From Geosiphon pyriformis (Eukaryota; Glomeromycota; Glomeromycetes; Archaeosporales; Geosiphonaceae), in NCBI GenBank assembly GCA_016748015.1, contig JAAOMT010000603.1:29008-62460 (forward strand): DNA of 33,453 bases, given 5' to 3'. The translations under genes and the position numbers were made by a program. The notes below the pieces were generated by a model. That model had not been told where the DNA came from, searched no databases, and saw only the letters and a list, made by a program, of their open reading frames with translations. Positions 13,537 through 30,103 of this stretch are shown here, piece by piece. Position 1 is the first letter of the stretch; every line of letters starts with the position of its first letter.

Positions 13537-13816
13537 TATATTAAAACTTTGATAATAAAACTATTTCTATTAGTAAGCTACCCATAAATAGGATGATATA
13601 ACCAGAAGAAACTTAGATACGATCATCATCAAATGACTAAAGTTTCAGGTTAAATTCTTGTGTTTAGCATAGTGTCAAAGTTGAGCGGTTAAGAACAAAA
13701 CTATCAGGTAAGAAAGAGGGCTGTATGTAACTTTGGTTAAAGAAATTCGTTAACCTAGCTTGTTTAACATATAGTGGACTAAGGAATTTCAAGAAGAATA
13801 AGAGTAGGCTTGAGCA
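13537..13816. promoter_or_regulatory. Shared promoter interval between BORCS8-like gene and EDC4
   Basis: 280 bp between two divergent start codons (13536 minus, 13817 plus). It must contain both leaders and probably a bidirectional promoter. No individual factor site can be called from the sequence alone. Confidence 0.5.
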
Positions 13817-16800
13817 ATGGTAAGTTCTCTTGATAAAAGCAAAATATACTGTAATTTAAGTCATTTTTTGAATTCGCGGATTTTAGGAGCAAATAGACCC
13901 CTCTGCAGCACTATTGAGTCTTCTTCACCAGAACCAATCTTCCCCAGCTGAATCATCGGGGGCTTTTCAAAGAAATTCAAGTGCTCAATCCTCATTCTCC
14001 CAAACAAACTCACAACCACCGACACAATCATCCCCACTGCTGCAACAGGATTCGACGAGCACTGCCTTATCCCTGTTCAGCGTGTCTCCTTATCGAGATC
14101 CTGGTTCCCAATCATTTAATGGGGGACTTAGTCTCATTTCGGGTATGACACTTCCCTCTAATGGCGTTCCCCCAGCTTCACCACCACCTCTATCGCCACC
14201 TCTAGAAACAATATCCCCATTATCCTCACATATTCATGTCTTGAAACCCATACCGATGGCTCCCCCACCTCCACCAATGTCCTATGTGACTTCTTATACA
14301 CGGGTGGCTTCTACAAATGCTTCTAGTGAGTCTGCTTCTCCTTCAACTTCTTCGGCCGCCTTAAATGTGGATCCCACTTTGAATGTTGATGAAGTACAAA
14401 CTAAATCTTTAAAATTGGCTCTTTTTGGTCCACAACAAATATCACAATTTGAAGTTGAAAATAATATCAGGTAAAATCCACAATCTATTTCGATTTGCTA
14501 TTTTATTCGAATGTTATAGTTTGTTTTATAAATATTTTCCCTTAAATACTATTAATATTCATAATGTCTCTTAGTTACCAACAGGAAGATCGTTTAATCT
14601 TGCCTTCAATTGATCCTGATATAGCTCAAGTCACGAAAATCGTAGAGGAGAAGATCGTATCTCCTACTGAACCTGTGGCCGAAGAACCCAATCCCTCTCC
14701 AATTAAAGTGATAGACTACAACACATTAGGGAGCCTTTCAGTAATCAAGCCAACATCCAAATCTGAATCATCTTCCTCGGAGAAGCAGTCGCCTATAGCG
14801 GCTCACAAGTCAATTTTTACTTACACTAACCCATTCGACCTTCTGAAAAAATCTCCACCTTCCACCTCTCCCCCAACCCAAGAATTTGTCCCTCAACAAT
14901 GGTCCACGTTTAATTCTTCTCCCTCTCTTAAAAAGCGGGAGGTTTCTACGGTACAGAAGGAAGGTGGGATGTTTTCGAGACCACAACATCAAACAGAACC
15001 CTTCTTATCGGGCCTTTCTGCATGGAATGTTCGAGCTACTTCTGCGCTCAAAACAGATCTTAGGTAATAAAACTATAAAGCTTTTCGACCTTAAACAAAG
15101 TTGATCTTTTTTCGAACGAGATCTGTGTATTATCCTTTCTATAAGTTAATATTACAAATTTTTATTAGTACTCCTGATGGTGTAAGACTACCTCCTAATG
15201 ATATAATATACAGCGCAGCGGAACGAAATGAAGCAGTATTATGCACCAAAGACTTAAATTTAGAAACCATAACTTTAGTTCCAAGTGATCTCGAATATCG
15301 CGTTGGAAAATCAATTGCTGTAAATGGGCAATACATTTGCTATACAGTGAAAGGTATTTGTAGCGTATCTCTTTTTTCCATCATTGATTTCATTATTAGG
15401 AATTTATATTTTAACGGTTTTGATTTACAGCTGGAAAAGTTCGCGTGATTAGCCTGCTTTTTGGCAGCAAAACTTTGCTGCGAAACCATGAAAAACCAAT
15501 TCTTGATATATGCATTCAGCCTTCTCCCGCTATAGATGCTCCAACTGAAAAGCAGCTACTCCTTGCAATTGGAGCTGATAGCAAGATCACTGTATGGGAA
15601 CTCTCTGAGCCGCCACAAGAGCAAAATGCGGAAATTCCGTATGTCTATAGGTTTCAGCTCGTTATTTAAAAAGCCATCCCTGTTGAATCTACTCTGAATT
15701 TTTTAGATATAAGACTATACTTGAGATTGATGGAAAGGGATCTGCTGACGATAAACAACGGCGTTACCTTCGGGCCATTTGGCATCCCCTAAATCGAAAC
15801 ATGTTCGCTGTCGCAACGGACACCAATGATGTTCTATTAATAAATATCGATAAACTCTTGCAGGGTAAAGAAATAGGGAGCTTCAAAGAATTTGAAATTG
15901 CCGAAAGGATTATCAAAACTGATCGTCATGACGAGGTTAATAATTTTGGCAATTAGATATTTATTATTTATTATCGGAATCATCCTAAATTTCCCTCTTC
16001 CTTTCAATGGAATATAGCCTATAACTGACATGGCATTTTCATATGATGGAACCATCCTTGCAACAGCAAGTTTTGAAAATATAATGTTTTCCGAGTCGGA
16101 GATAAATGATGATGTTTTCGAAGGAATTGGGCCAATTCACAAAATCATCATGAGCGGAGAACAAATTTCGTCGCTTTTCTTAGTTAACCCTGATAGTTGG
16201 CTTATAGGATCTCAGGAGCTTCAGCTGAAATGTCGCTATGCAATTATTGGTACCGAACGAAATACCAAATTACATCTTTATGATGTTGTGGAAGGACAAA
16301 TAATTCAGACTATAACGTTTTTGCCACCACCTGCCAGACGCCCATCTTTGAATAAAGCCTATCGAAAGGAGGAAGACATGTTTAATTGCATCGATTTTGA
16401 TCAACATAGTGGAACCCTGGTTCTTGCGAATAGTGCCAGAATATCCATTATTGCTTTGCATTTGAACACCTCACGGGAAAAGATAGATGATTCAAGCATC
16501 CCCCAATATAATACAGCTGCCAAAGAACCCATTGAAAATGAGCTAACAACATCACTTGAAGAATATTCTGCTGAATCTTCCAATCTGGCACAGTTTGATT
16601 ACATGATTGAGTATCCGATAAATCAACTTGTCGGTAGTTTTGTGCTTGTCTCAGATGTGTCAACCTCGAATCAGTCCAACGGATTTTCTTTTTATTGTAT
16701 TCAATCTAAAGCGGTACAGCAATATCACATTGCTTGCGAGGTATTGTTACCAAACAATATTGATGCTTGTCCTTTATTTGAAAGCGCTACGCGTATGGTC

Positions 16801-19465
16801 GGCCCAGTTGAACACGACGATAAAAAAATATTTACTATGGAATCCATGGTGGATGATATCAAGGAAGAAGCTGAAAAAAGGCTCACAAAGTCATCGGTCA
16901 AGTCTGAAAATTCACAATATCCAGTCTTTGATGAAAAAATTGAAAAAGACCTTATTAAAGAAACAGTTGTGGGTCAAGCCTCTACGGTTGCCGAGATTCC
17001 TCCAAATGATTTAAATGCACTTGGTTCGGAAATACAAGAGATAGAGGTAACGGAAAAAAGAACAGTTTCTGAATACGCCTCTGATAATATTCTAGAGGCA
17101 GCTCTGAGTGCTCTTAATAACCCCGAAGAAATTGAAGGAAAAAGTTTGGACAATCCCAAGGGGACATCATCTGGGATTAAACTTTCTGGGTCCGCTGTCA
17201 ATGTTACAATTGCGAAACTGAAAGAAAAAAAGAGAGGAAATGGTTCAACAGTCCACAGTGATACTTTATCTGATTCAGAGAAAAACATAAGACGTAAGGA
17301 GTCCCGAAAAGTTATCGAAAAGGAAAAGGAAAAGGAAGTTGCTGATGGCTTTTCAGATACCATTGGGAAACCTGCGGGAAAGAAAGCAATAAATGGGAAA
17401 CTCACTAGCAGTGCTGAAAAATCACGTAGAAACGCCGATACACCTCAAGAAATTCCAAACAATAGGACCAATGCTGGCACCAAACTTTTTTCACCTACTA
17501 ATCCGTTATCATCCTCTAGTGGATACGAACTACTTATAGCAAATGATGTTTCTCAACAAGGTCAAAGGCGGTCCATTGCCTCACCTGAAGTTTATAGCAA
17601 TCAAAACCTTACCCGAGAATTGAAAAAAATAGAGGACAGTCTTACAAACAAAATCAGCAAAATGTTCGCTAAAGAAATGGATAAGCAATGTTTGTCACCT
17701 TAATTTATTTGTTTCAAAATCTTATCTAACATTAATGAAGGAAACTAACCTTGCTATCTAATTGATTTATCCTGATAGATCAAAGATTGGAAGATGAACG
17801 CAACTCTCATCAAGCAGCCGAGACCACGCGTCAGGAAACTATTCTGAAGCTAGTTTCACAAGCTCTTAACAATAACACTGCAAAATTTTTGGAATCAACT
17901 ATTCGCTCGGAAATACAAAATAATGTCATTCCCATGTTGAACAAATTAGTCGCTACTTCAGTTGACAAACAGGTTAACCGTGGAATGGTAGAAGCTATTA
18001 ACAAAGTATACAATGATAATTGATATCCGATGTTTGAGGGAATTATGAATAGATTGTTAATTTTTACTGATGCATTTATTTACGTCCAGAGTATCCCGGC
18101 GGCTATTGATAAAACAGTAACAGAAAATGTACAACGTGTACTCTCAAAATCATCGGTTATTGATTCTATTGCAAAGAGTGTATCCAAGTCTATCAAACCT
18201 ATAATTGAAGAAATATATCGGGAAAATTTTTCCAATATGCTGATCCCTTCATACCAAAACGCCACTACTGCTATGTTTGAGCAAATTCACAGAACTTTCG
18301 AGGCTGGATTACAGCAGATCGCGCAAAAGACTGCGCAATCTCATGCTGGATCTGCTGCAGAATCAAGTGCCATAGTACGGCTTCAAGCCTCAATTGATCA
18401 ACTCACCATTTCGATGTCGCAATTGCAACAGGTGCAACAGCTGCAAGCCACCATGCAAGCCAATCTAATAAGTCAATTGAATGGTTCGCATTCTGAACAA
18501 CAAATTGGAAGAAATTCTAATGAATATCCTTTTTCTCTTCTCGAAATCTTGAAGATTTTAATCAAGAAATTCCCATGTAAAGTAGGATGGAAATTCCCTT
18601 AACCATACCTCTTTCTTACCCTGCAGCATCAATTAGCTCGCGAACTGAAGAAAATGCTCAATCCGCAAGTGATGGCGGCATCTCAAACGTCGTCGACGAT
18701 TGCGCAAGATTTATATGGATACCCATCTTCAGGCAGAACATCATCTTCACAACAACAACAGCAGCATCATCAACAAACACCTCTTCAACAACATCACCTT
18801 CAACAACAGCGACAAATATTTTCTCCTATGGAGCCTCCTGGACTCGTGGAGCTGAAAACAACTATCGATCGACTTTTAGAATTAGGGGAGTATGAAGAGG
18901 CTTTTTTAAAGGTATGTCCTTCATAAATGCTAAAAAATCATGTTTACGACACCATTTGTTAACTATCCCTATACTTTTCTCCTGACCAAAGGCTCTCGCA
19001 TCCAGTGATCTATCAATAATTTTACGCCTCTGCAATAAAGTGAGCCCTAAAACCGTGTTTTTCCCGTCACGACCATTGCTCTCCCAGCCTGTGATACTTT
19101 CACTTGTTCATCAACTTACCTTTGATTTAAGTAATTATCCGGAGCTAAAGTTCTTGTGGATAGAAGAGGCTTTGATTCATTTGGTTCCTAAGGTAACATG
19201 TTGATTTGCAATTTATCAATTTATTCTTACGTAGACATGAATCTTTAAACTCCCCATTATTTGGTCCCTTGGATATTTTCTATAATTGCAGGATAAAACT
19301 ATCAGAGATCATTCTCAAGTGATTCTTCAACTTGCAAGGCAACGATTGATAGATCGCTGTAGTCAAATTGCCTCTGAAGAAAATCAGAACCCTTATTTGA
19401 AAAGCATCACGGTTCTAATTCACATATTGAATAGTCTCATGAAATATCCCAACACTCAAACATGA
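13817..19465 (+). CDS. EDC4/Ge-1-like enhancer of mRNA decapping (WD40 scaffold)
   Basis: Scaffold of cytoplasmic P-bodies that brings the decapping activator DCP1 and catalytic DCP2 together. Twelve exons: 13817-13819, 13887-14470, 14575-15063, 15169-15353, 15431-15638, 15707-15935, 16018-17689, 17779-18005, 18090-18581, 18627-18911, 18992-19192, 19292-19465; about 1582 aa. In order: a Ser/Pro/Gln-rich disordered N-terminus (1-360) with a PPPPP run; a WD40 region (about 370-720) with ADSKITVWEL, RYLRAIWHP and MAFSYDGTILATAS; a charged linker; long coiled-coil helices (about 1085-1340); a Gln/His-rich patch; and the helical C-terminal domain ELKTTIDRLLELGEYEEAF...ALASSDLSIILRLCNKVSP...LLSQPVILSLVHQL. 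That C-terminal domain is the strongest family signature. The first coding exon is only the ATG, followed by a perfect GTAAGT donor. The exon 9-10 junction is uncertain: the 45-nt intron chosen could instead be 18577-18636 (60 nt, five residues shorter). Confidence 0.9.
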
Positions 19466-19787
19466 AGAGGGTACAGCCCAATTTTCCGATACATGTCAGT
19501 CTTTTTTGAGCAATTGTAATATTTGACCTAAATTTTAGTTGTCACTGGGCAAGTTATTTATTAGTGCTATCAACAGATTTTACTACCAAAAATGAACTAT
19601 GATCCAGTGAAACTTTTGGTTTCGAAAATCCTGTACATTAAGAAATTTCAATTTTAATAAAGAGTTATAGGGCAGTTGGTCCATTCGTCATAAATTTGAT
19701 TCAAAATAAAAATATGCTAATTTCTAATTGGGAATTAACAAGTATCCTTACAATATGCCATATAATAATAGCATCGGTGTCGAGGAA
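19466..19787. other. Intergenic region between convergent genes
   Basis: About 320 bp between the EDC4 stop and the stop of the PHD-finger gene on the other strand. It should hold both 3' ends; AATAAA-like words are present (for example near 19660) but are common in such AT-rich DNA. No other feature seen. Confidence 0.6.
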
Positions 19788-23148
<3,361 letters not shown>

Positions 23149-24180
23149 CTTTGGTTGAAATGTTGAAAGATAAAAGTACGCTTAAATTGGATAAGTGTTT
23201 CAATAAAAGCTGTAAGGAGATATTCAAGACACGTCTGTTACTCAATTTTTACGCGCCCTCATTCTCATTATATTGATATATATATTATGATGGATAGGTG
23301 ATCCCATGATGACTCAGCAGTAGAAAGGTTTTATCTGAACATTCAGATTATCCATCTTAAATTTTAAGTTTCTGAATTTTTAAATTTAATACAAAAAATA
23401 TAATTAATTTATTATAAAATTAATAATTATAAAAATTAATAATAAATTAAAATTAAAATTGTAAATTTAATAAATAAATATTATATAAATTATAATAATA
23501 AAAAACTTCTTTTTTTTTATTCAAAATTCTTTAAAAAACAATATTTTAAAAAAAGTTTTTGTTTTTTGTATTTTTTTTTTGTATTTTTCTTTTATATTTT
23601 TCACAATTTTCTAAAACACAAACTCTTTTATTGTAAATTAGATAACTGCTTTTAACAATAATATAACAAAAAAAACAACAAAAGAAACTGCTTATAGTTC
23701 TGTTAATAATACTTTTTTTAAAGCAAAAAATTTTAGTTAATAATATTAAATACTTTAATAATAATAATAAAAAACATATTACTAAACAGATTTTTAATTA
23801 GTGTTAATTGATTTTAAACAAAAACTCATTTGAATAAAAAAATAATTATAAAATAAATAATAAGAATAAAATTCATCTTAATTTTAGAATAAATATTCTT
23901 AAAATAAAAAAAATTAATATTAACAAGATAGATAATACTTTAATTAAAACTTTTAATTATAATATAAATAATAAGTTAATTTAATAATAATTAAAGAAAA
24001 AATAAAAATATTTATTAAAAAATTTTATATGTTAAATATTAACTTTTTAAATTTTTTTTTAATAAAGACATTTATTAAGTAAAGTTCAACTACTATCTAA
24101 TACATAGAATTAGACTAAGTGGCTTAAACTAAATATGACTTATATACTTACTACATGTGGCTAGCTACTTAGACCAGACA
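23149..24180. other. AT-rich boundary between gene island and repeat compartment
   Basis: The first 200 bp should hold the promoter of the remodeller gene. From about 23350 the sequence turns almost pure A/T with many homopolymer runs and no open frame. No specific element can be named. Confidence 0.6.
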
Positions 24181-25943
24181 AAGCAATACTACATACCTAT
24201 ACAAACACAAACATTACAATCTAAATCAAAAAAAAAACATAGTTTATAATAGCCAAAACTAATAGCAAAGGACTCAATAATGTTAAACATCCTGATCATA
24301 CTATCCAACAGTATTGATGTTAAACTATAAAACAAACCAGACATCACACCACCATTTCCAATCAAACTAGTTTTCTCTATATTAATTCTAAACTTAGACT
24401 TAATCAATCAGACTCTAGAATAATACAACTTTACCAGATACCTCACAAAATCAATAATAACAAAGGTGGACTTTTTTCTACCATCAAAAATTTTAATAGT
24501 CTCTGTATACTAATTCTTTAGTACAAACTCTTTGCACATAATTGCATAAGTCTCAATATTTAATGAACAACAAAAAAACACTCTTAAAACAGCAAAAGAA
24601 GACAAATCATAAGCACTTGTTAAAGCAGTCTATTGTGTAAAGGCCTTAGCCAAAATTTTTTTTTGAACATTAATATTCCAAGCACAAGTAAAAACATAAT
24701 TTGATAATTCCATCTTACTACACAACAAATACAGCACACTAAAATATCCTCTATCATACAATCTCTTTTTAACAGCCACTGGTAATTGTCTGTATACAGC
24801 TTTTATCAAATACATATAAAAATTGGATAACTTTTGACTAATAAAACCAACAAGCATATGTGAATCAGAGTGCCAGATTTTTGTGATAACATTCCAATCT
24901 ATATTATTAATTAATACATTAAGAACTACATTGTGGCCAAAGCCAGCTTTCCAATGAGCACAACAAACAGATCTAAAAATGTTTTTAACAAAATAATGAG
25001 TATTGTCAGATACAACAGTGTCTTCAATTACCAAAAAACATTTTTATACTCCTACTGGCAAAAAAAAAGGAAAGTCAGCAGTCATGCCTACAGTAATATC
25101 TGCTTTTACATTATTATAAATCTCAAAATGATCTTTAATCTTAATTCAACTTACCATGAGATTTTTATTCCTAATCAAATTATTAATATGCCTTTTTTCA
25201 ATTCACCATTGATTACAGAAATCTGGCATAGCAAATAACACCTCAGACATATACATATTAATAGCAACTTGGCTGTTAAAATGCAAAACCAAAGAACAGA
25301 ATAACAGAATACACTCCAAAGACAAAGAAACAGCCTGCAACTCAGCCATAGTGGAAAATACCAGACTGCAAACTCTAATACCAACACTCATATCCAAAGC
25401 TAGAAAGTATGTAGTAGCACTACAAATAACACCAACAAAAGCCAGCATTCTTTAATAAACTATCTGTGTATACTTCGAATAAACCAGACCAAATATCATG
25501 TAAACTATTCTGTATATTAGCAAACTTTCTGGAATTCAAAATGTCTAAGCTAACTGGCCAAGTAAATACAAGTAAAATAAGTAACAAAAAACTCTTATTA
25601 CACAATAATTTTGATGTGATCTTAAACCAAAAAGAAACAAAATCTCTAGGATCCAACCTCTTTTATTAACAAAAAGTCTTCCAATCTATTATACAGTCTT
25701 TCTTATCAAAAAGTTTATCACTATAAGTGATCTCAAAATGCTTCAAGAAACAAACAGAACTAAGATATAAAGTCCTTTCAAAAATTAATAACATAAAAAA
25801 AACACCAGAACTACAAAAAGCATTGGGCAAATTGTTTATCAAAAAAAGATTATTGCTTAAAAAATCTTAATCATACCAGCCAGAAAATTGTTCACAGGAC
25901 TAACAAGCAATTTAACAAGGAATTGCAAAGAATTCAAAGAAGC
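24180..25943 (-). pseudogene. Degenerate non-LTR retrotransposon, C-terminal part with RNase H region
   Basis: Broken 3' portion of a LINE-type polyprotein, read on the minus strand. From 5' to 3': VSPVNNFLAGMI, a stop-riddled stretch, STMAELQAVSLSLECILL (RNase H-like core, about 25330), HYFVKNIFRSVCCAHW, then YLIKAVYRQLPVAVKKRLYD and a Cys-containing LYLLCSKMELSNYVFTC. It ends with a hydrophobic C-terminus near 24200. These pieces match, in the same order, the reverse-transcriptase family very abundant in Rhizophagus (from memory). Many stops, frameshifts and A/T-biased substitutions make it non-functional. It continues upstream at 26923 beyond an inserted solo LTR. Confidence 0.75.
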
Positions 25944-25947
25944 CCAG

Positions 25948-26918
25948 TGTTACTAGTAGAATTTTAGCTATTAATTAGCATGAAATTACTCTTATAATTT
26001 CTATTATTAATTAGCATATATTATTATCATTTTGATTATCACTTATTATTTAATCAAATTATCAAATATCATTACTCAATCAATAATCTAATTTGTATTA
26101 TAGAAATTAAGATGATTAAATTACACAATACCCTGAACCATTTAACATAGTCAAAATTTGCCGAAATTAATAAAAATTGGCCGAAATAATCAATAGTTTA
26201 GTGAAATAACTTGTAGTTTGCCGAAATGTATCTTTAGTTCACCCAAATTGTAGCAAAGAGAAAAGTGCAAATTCAAAGACTAGTACTACAACAAGTTGTA
26301 TAAAAAAAGAGCTTCTCTCTTCAAAAAAATGTATTTTTTTATAATACTTTATCATAGTATCTTACTTTAGATATCTTAATTAAAACAAATTACCTTTTAC
26401 ATATTTCAAATAAAAATTAAATATTTGAAACCCAAATTCTTTGATTATTGTACTTGAAATTTTCTCAACACAACTAACGTTTTGAAATTGATTAGCTACC
26501 AATTTCAATAATCTGTTAGTGATTCCAGGCCTGGATAGAAAACATTTCCCTTAATAAAATCTTATTTCTTTTATATTTCTTTTATTTTTCTTCTTTCTAT
26601 TATCATAATCATTAAGGTAGCCTACAGATAAGATTCCTGTAAAAAAGTTGACTTTTACAACAAAATAACTACACATTTTTAGTAAGCTTTCAAACAAGCA
26701 ATTCCTGAGAAAAAGTTGATGTTTACTACAATGTAATTACATAAAGCAACTGGTAAGGAATTGGCCATTCTACTTATAAGCCCAGCAGTTCAAATTATAG
26801 GAAATAATTTAAAGATAAATTCAGTTACTGAAGATCCAACTACTTCTTGAGAATGTGAATTTACAGCAAATCAACATTAACAACATTCAAGAAAAGAGAC
26901 CAAAAACCTTCAGTAACA
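25948..26918 (+). mobile_element. Solo LTR, family A, copy 1
   Basis: 971 bp with LTR-like termini TGTTAC...GTAACA and a perfect 4-bp duplication CCAG on both sides (25944-25947, 26919-26922). It splits the LINE open frame at a Trp codon that is present on both flanks; removing the LTR and one CCAG restores co-linear LINE protein. No internal retrotransposon sequence is attached, so recombination between two LTRs is the likely origin. It is nearly identical in reverse complement to 29129-30103. Transcription direction is unknown; strand is given for the shown TGTTACTAG end. Confidence 0.82.
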
Positions 26919-26922
26919 CCAG

Positions 26923-29128
26923 TCTAAAATTTGCAAATCCAAGAACTTATGATGAAACAAATGATCAAGAATGCCCAAAGCATTAAAAAATAAGACTACA
27001 ATAGCAAATTTACTCTTTGATTGCACTTGCTCAAAAGATTTCAGACTATATAATAATAAATGGTGCAAAGCTTCATTAAAAAAATTATGTGGCAAATATG
27101 TTTTAGACTTAAAACTCTTTTTGACCATAACATTTCACTTGCAATACACACTTGACAAGACAAAACTAAACTAGATTTTGTAACTAACAATGAGCTGTAA
27201 AACAACTAACACTAAATAAAAAAACTGCTTATTTATAATAGCCTTTCTGAGTACAATGTTGATAAAAAAATAAACATCAGAGTAAATCTTAGCCACACTT
27301 AACTTGGACAGTTCTTTAGTTGATAAAAAAATTCTCAGATATCTGTGTGTTTTACTCTTTTTGGCAATTAAAATTGATTGACCACTGACATTTAAAAAAG
27401 CAACCTTAATACCCTAATTAATAAGAATAGCCACAGTTTTTTCAATATTAATCAAAATATTATTGATCAAAAAAAATTCACTAATAATATCCAAAGCATA
27501 CTGCATAAAAGCCTGACAATTTCCAACCCAAATTGTATCATCAACAAATGTGCCAGCTACAAAAAAAGAAGACAAACTATTACTATTCTCAATTCTGCCA
27601 GTTTTTACTACAAACTTGGTATCAATCCAATATCTACATAAATATTCATGTCTCTTGATTTTACATAACAGTAGATTATAGAAGATTCTTCAAAAAAGAG
27701 AGGAAAAAACTTTACCCTAATCCAAACCATTATGCACTTTATAGTTTTTTAAGAGATTGAAATCTATCATTATCTTATTAACCCTATTACTATATATGCT
27801 ATCAAAAAAATCAATGAATCTATCACACATTTTAATCTGTCTCAAGCTAGCCTTCAAGTGATGCCAATTAATTGAATCATATATCTTATGCATATTTTAC
27901 AAAACCAACCAAAGTTTCCAATTCTTTTTTAATGTATTTTCAACTACTAAACCAACTGCAAACATCAGAGATTGGATGGATATACCTTTTAAAACAGAAA
28001 AATTATTACCACAAAGGACACCAAACTTGCTGTACATAAATAAAATTCTATTAAAAAGAATCTTAAAAAGAATTTTCCTAGCAGTCTCAATTAATACAAT
28101 AGGATAAATGTTCATAAGAACTCCATCTTAGTTATAGGATTTAGAAATCATTAAGACTCAAGTCTTTTTCCATAAAACAAAAACACCACCAACTGTTAAA
28201 CATACATTTAACAGTCTTAAGAGGCACTTCATTACCTTATTTTTACTATGCTTCTATAGTTTATTAAGAATGCCAGACAATCCTACAGCTTTGCCATCAG
28301 GCAGACCATCAACAACCAAGAGCAACTTACTCATATTGATTGCACACATCACACTAAAAAAAGTATTATTCCTTATGTAATTTAATAGAGCATATTGGCA
28401 AGCTCAGAGATCAGACACTGCTAAAGATACATTCTGTTTTCTTGTCCATTTTTCCATAATTTTATTGACACTGAGCCTTACTTCTTTTGGTTTCATTTAT
28501 TATCTACTACCAAGTAAATCAGAATTACTTTGCAAAAGAGCTGATCCAAAACACTTCTAATCATACTGTTCTTATTAGAATAAAAATTTTTCATGTATCT
28601 TTCAACCATCTTTCTAATAGATGTTTCTTCACCAATTTTGATTCATATATCTTAAACCACCTATACTCTTTTCTAACCAGAGACAAATATTTGAGAATAT
28701 CTATCAAATTTCTACTATTTTGAATCATGTTAGTTATTACAAAAGCTTTTTCAGCATCCAAAATCAACCACTTTCTTATGAAATAATCGAAATCAATGTT
28801 GTTACCTGAGCTCAATCTTTTAACAATTTTGACAACTAATAATTTCAGCTCTAGAAACTTAAAAGATTGCATATTTTTCAAACATTAAAAATTATCAAAC
28901 CAAAGTCTAGAAAATATTTTATCAGCCAAATTCATTATTACTCTCTTCAACAACAACCACATATTGTCCAAATTATAATGAGCTTTAGCATTCAGAAGCT
29001 TATCTCTTATTCCCAAAAGTTTGGCAAAAGAGCAATTCTTAAAACATATTTACTTGGCCCCATTTATGTCTTTAATTTTAAACTTTTAACAATTCTTATT
29101 AGCTTGTTTACACAAGATATTTAGACAA
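26923..29128 (-). pseudogene. Degenerate non-LTR retrotransposon, reverse transcriptase part
   Basis: Central part of the same LINE, minus strand. From 5' to 3': HYNLDNMWLLLKRVI, an AEKAFVITNMIQ segment, YPIVLIETARKILFKILFNR (fingers), a KLWLVL-stop-NMHKIYDSINWHHL palm segment, KMCDRFIDFF, a VHNGLD-stop-GKVFS segment, the catalytic TFVDDTIWVG with Asp-Asp at 27537-27542, and LYSLKSFEQVQSKSK before the LTR insertion. The two in-frame stops lie where the family has Gln. Both RT catalytic Asp residues of the FVDD motif survive although the frame is broken. Confidence 0.85.
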
Positions 29129-30103
29129 TATTACTGGAGGTTTTTGGTCTCTTTTCTTAACTGTTGTTAATGTTTGTTTGTTGTTAATTTCATATTTTCT
29201 GGAAGCAGTTGAACCTCTAATAACTGAATTTATCTTCAAATTATCTCTTATAATTTAAACTGCTGGGCTTATAAGTGGAAAAGCCAATTCTGTGTCAGTT
29301 ATTTTGTGTAGTTATGTTGTAGTAAATGTTAACTCTTTCTTAGGAATTGCTTATCTAGAAGCTTACTAAAAATGTGTAGTTACTTTGCTATGAAAGTTAA
29401 CTCTTTTATAGGAATTTTGTCTGTAGGCTACCCTACTAATTATAATAAGAAAAAAATAAAAAAATAAGAGAAATATAAAAGAAATAAAATTGTGTCAAGG
29501 AAAACGTTTTTCTATTCAGGTCTGGAATCACTAACAGATTACTGAAATTGGTAGCTAATCAATTTCAAAATGTTAGTTGTGTTAAGAGAATTTCAAATGT
29601 AATAGTTTAAAGAATTTGGTTTTTGAATATTTAATTTTTATTTAAGATATGTAAAAGGTAATTTGTTTTAATTAAGATATCTAAAGTAAGATACTATAAT
29701 AAGATATTAGGAGAAGATACATTTTTTTGAAAAGAAAAGCTCTTCTTTTATACAACTTGTTATAATACTAGTTTTTGAACTTGCACTTTTTTTTTTGCTC
29801 TAATTTCGGTAAATTAAAGATACATTTTGGCAAACTACAAGTTATTTTTACAAACTATTGATTATTTTAGCCAATTTTCATCAATTTTGGCGAATTTTGA
29901 CTATATTAAATGGTTCAAGATATTGTGTAATTTAATTATTTTAATTTCTATAGTACAAATCGGGTTATTAATTGAATGATAATATTTGATAATTTGGTTA
30001 AATAATAATTAATAATTGAAATGATAATAATATATGCTAATTAATAATAAGAATTATAAGGATAATTTCATGCTAATTAATAACTAAAATTTTACTGGTA
30101 ACA
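29129..30103 (-). mobile_element. Solo LTR, family A, copy 2, inverted
   Basis: 975 bp, the reverse complement of the copy at 25948-26918 along its whole length, with termini TATTAC (TG changed to TA) and GTAACA. The flanks are ACAA (29125-29128) and ATAA (30104-30107), a 4-bp target duplication with one C-to-T change. LINE sequence continues on both sides. It forms, with copy 1, a nearly 1-kb inverted repeat around a 2.2-kb spacer. Confidence 0.78.

Noticed and set aside
24180-29128. Intact genes among the 60-130-codon minus-strand frames of this region
   Set aside because: They are fragments of one LINE polyprotein interrupted by stops and shifts, lying in the element's order.
25948-30103. 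DNA transposon with 970-bp terminal inverted repeats
   Set aside because: Each arm has its own LTR-like ends and its own 4-bp target duplication, the interior is LINE sequence on both sides of each arm, and no transposase is present.
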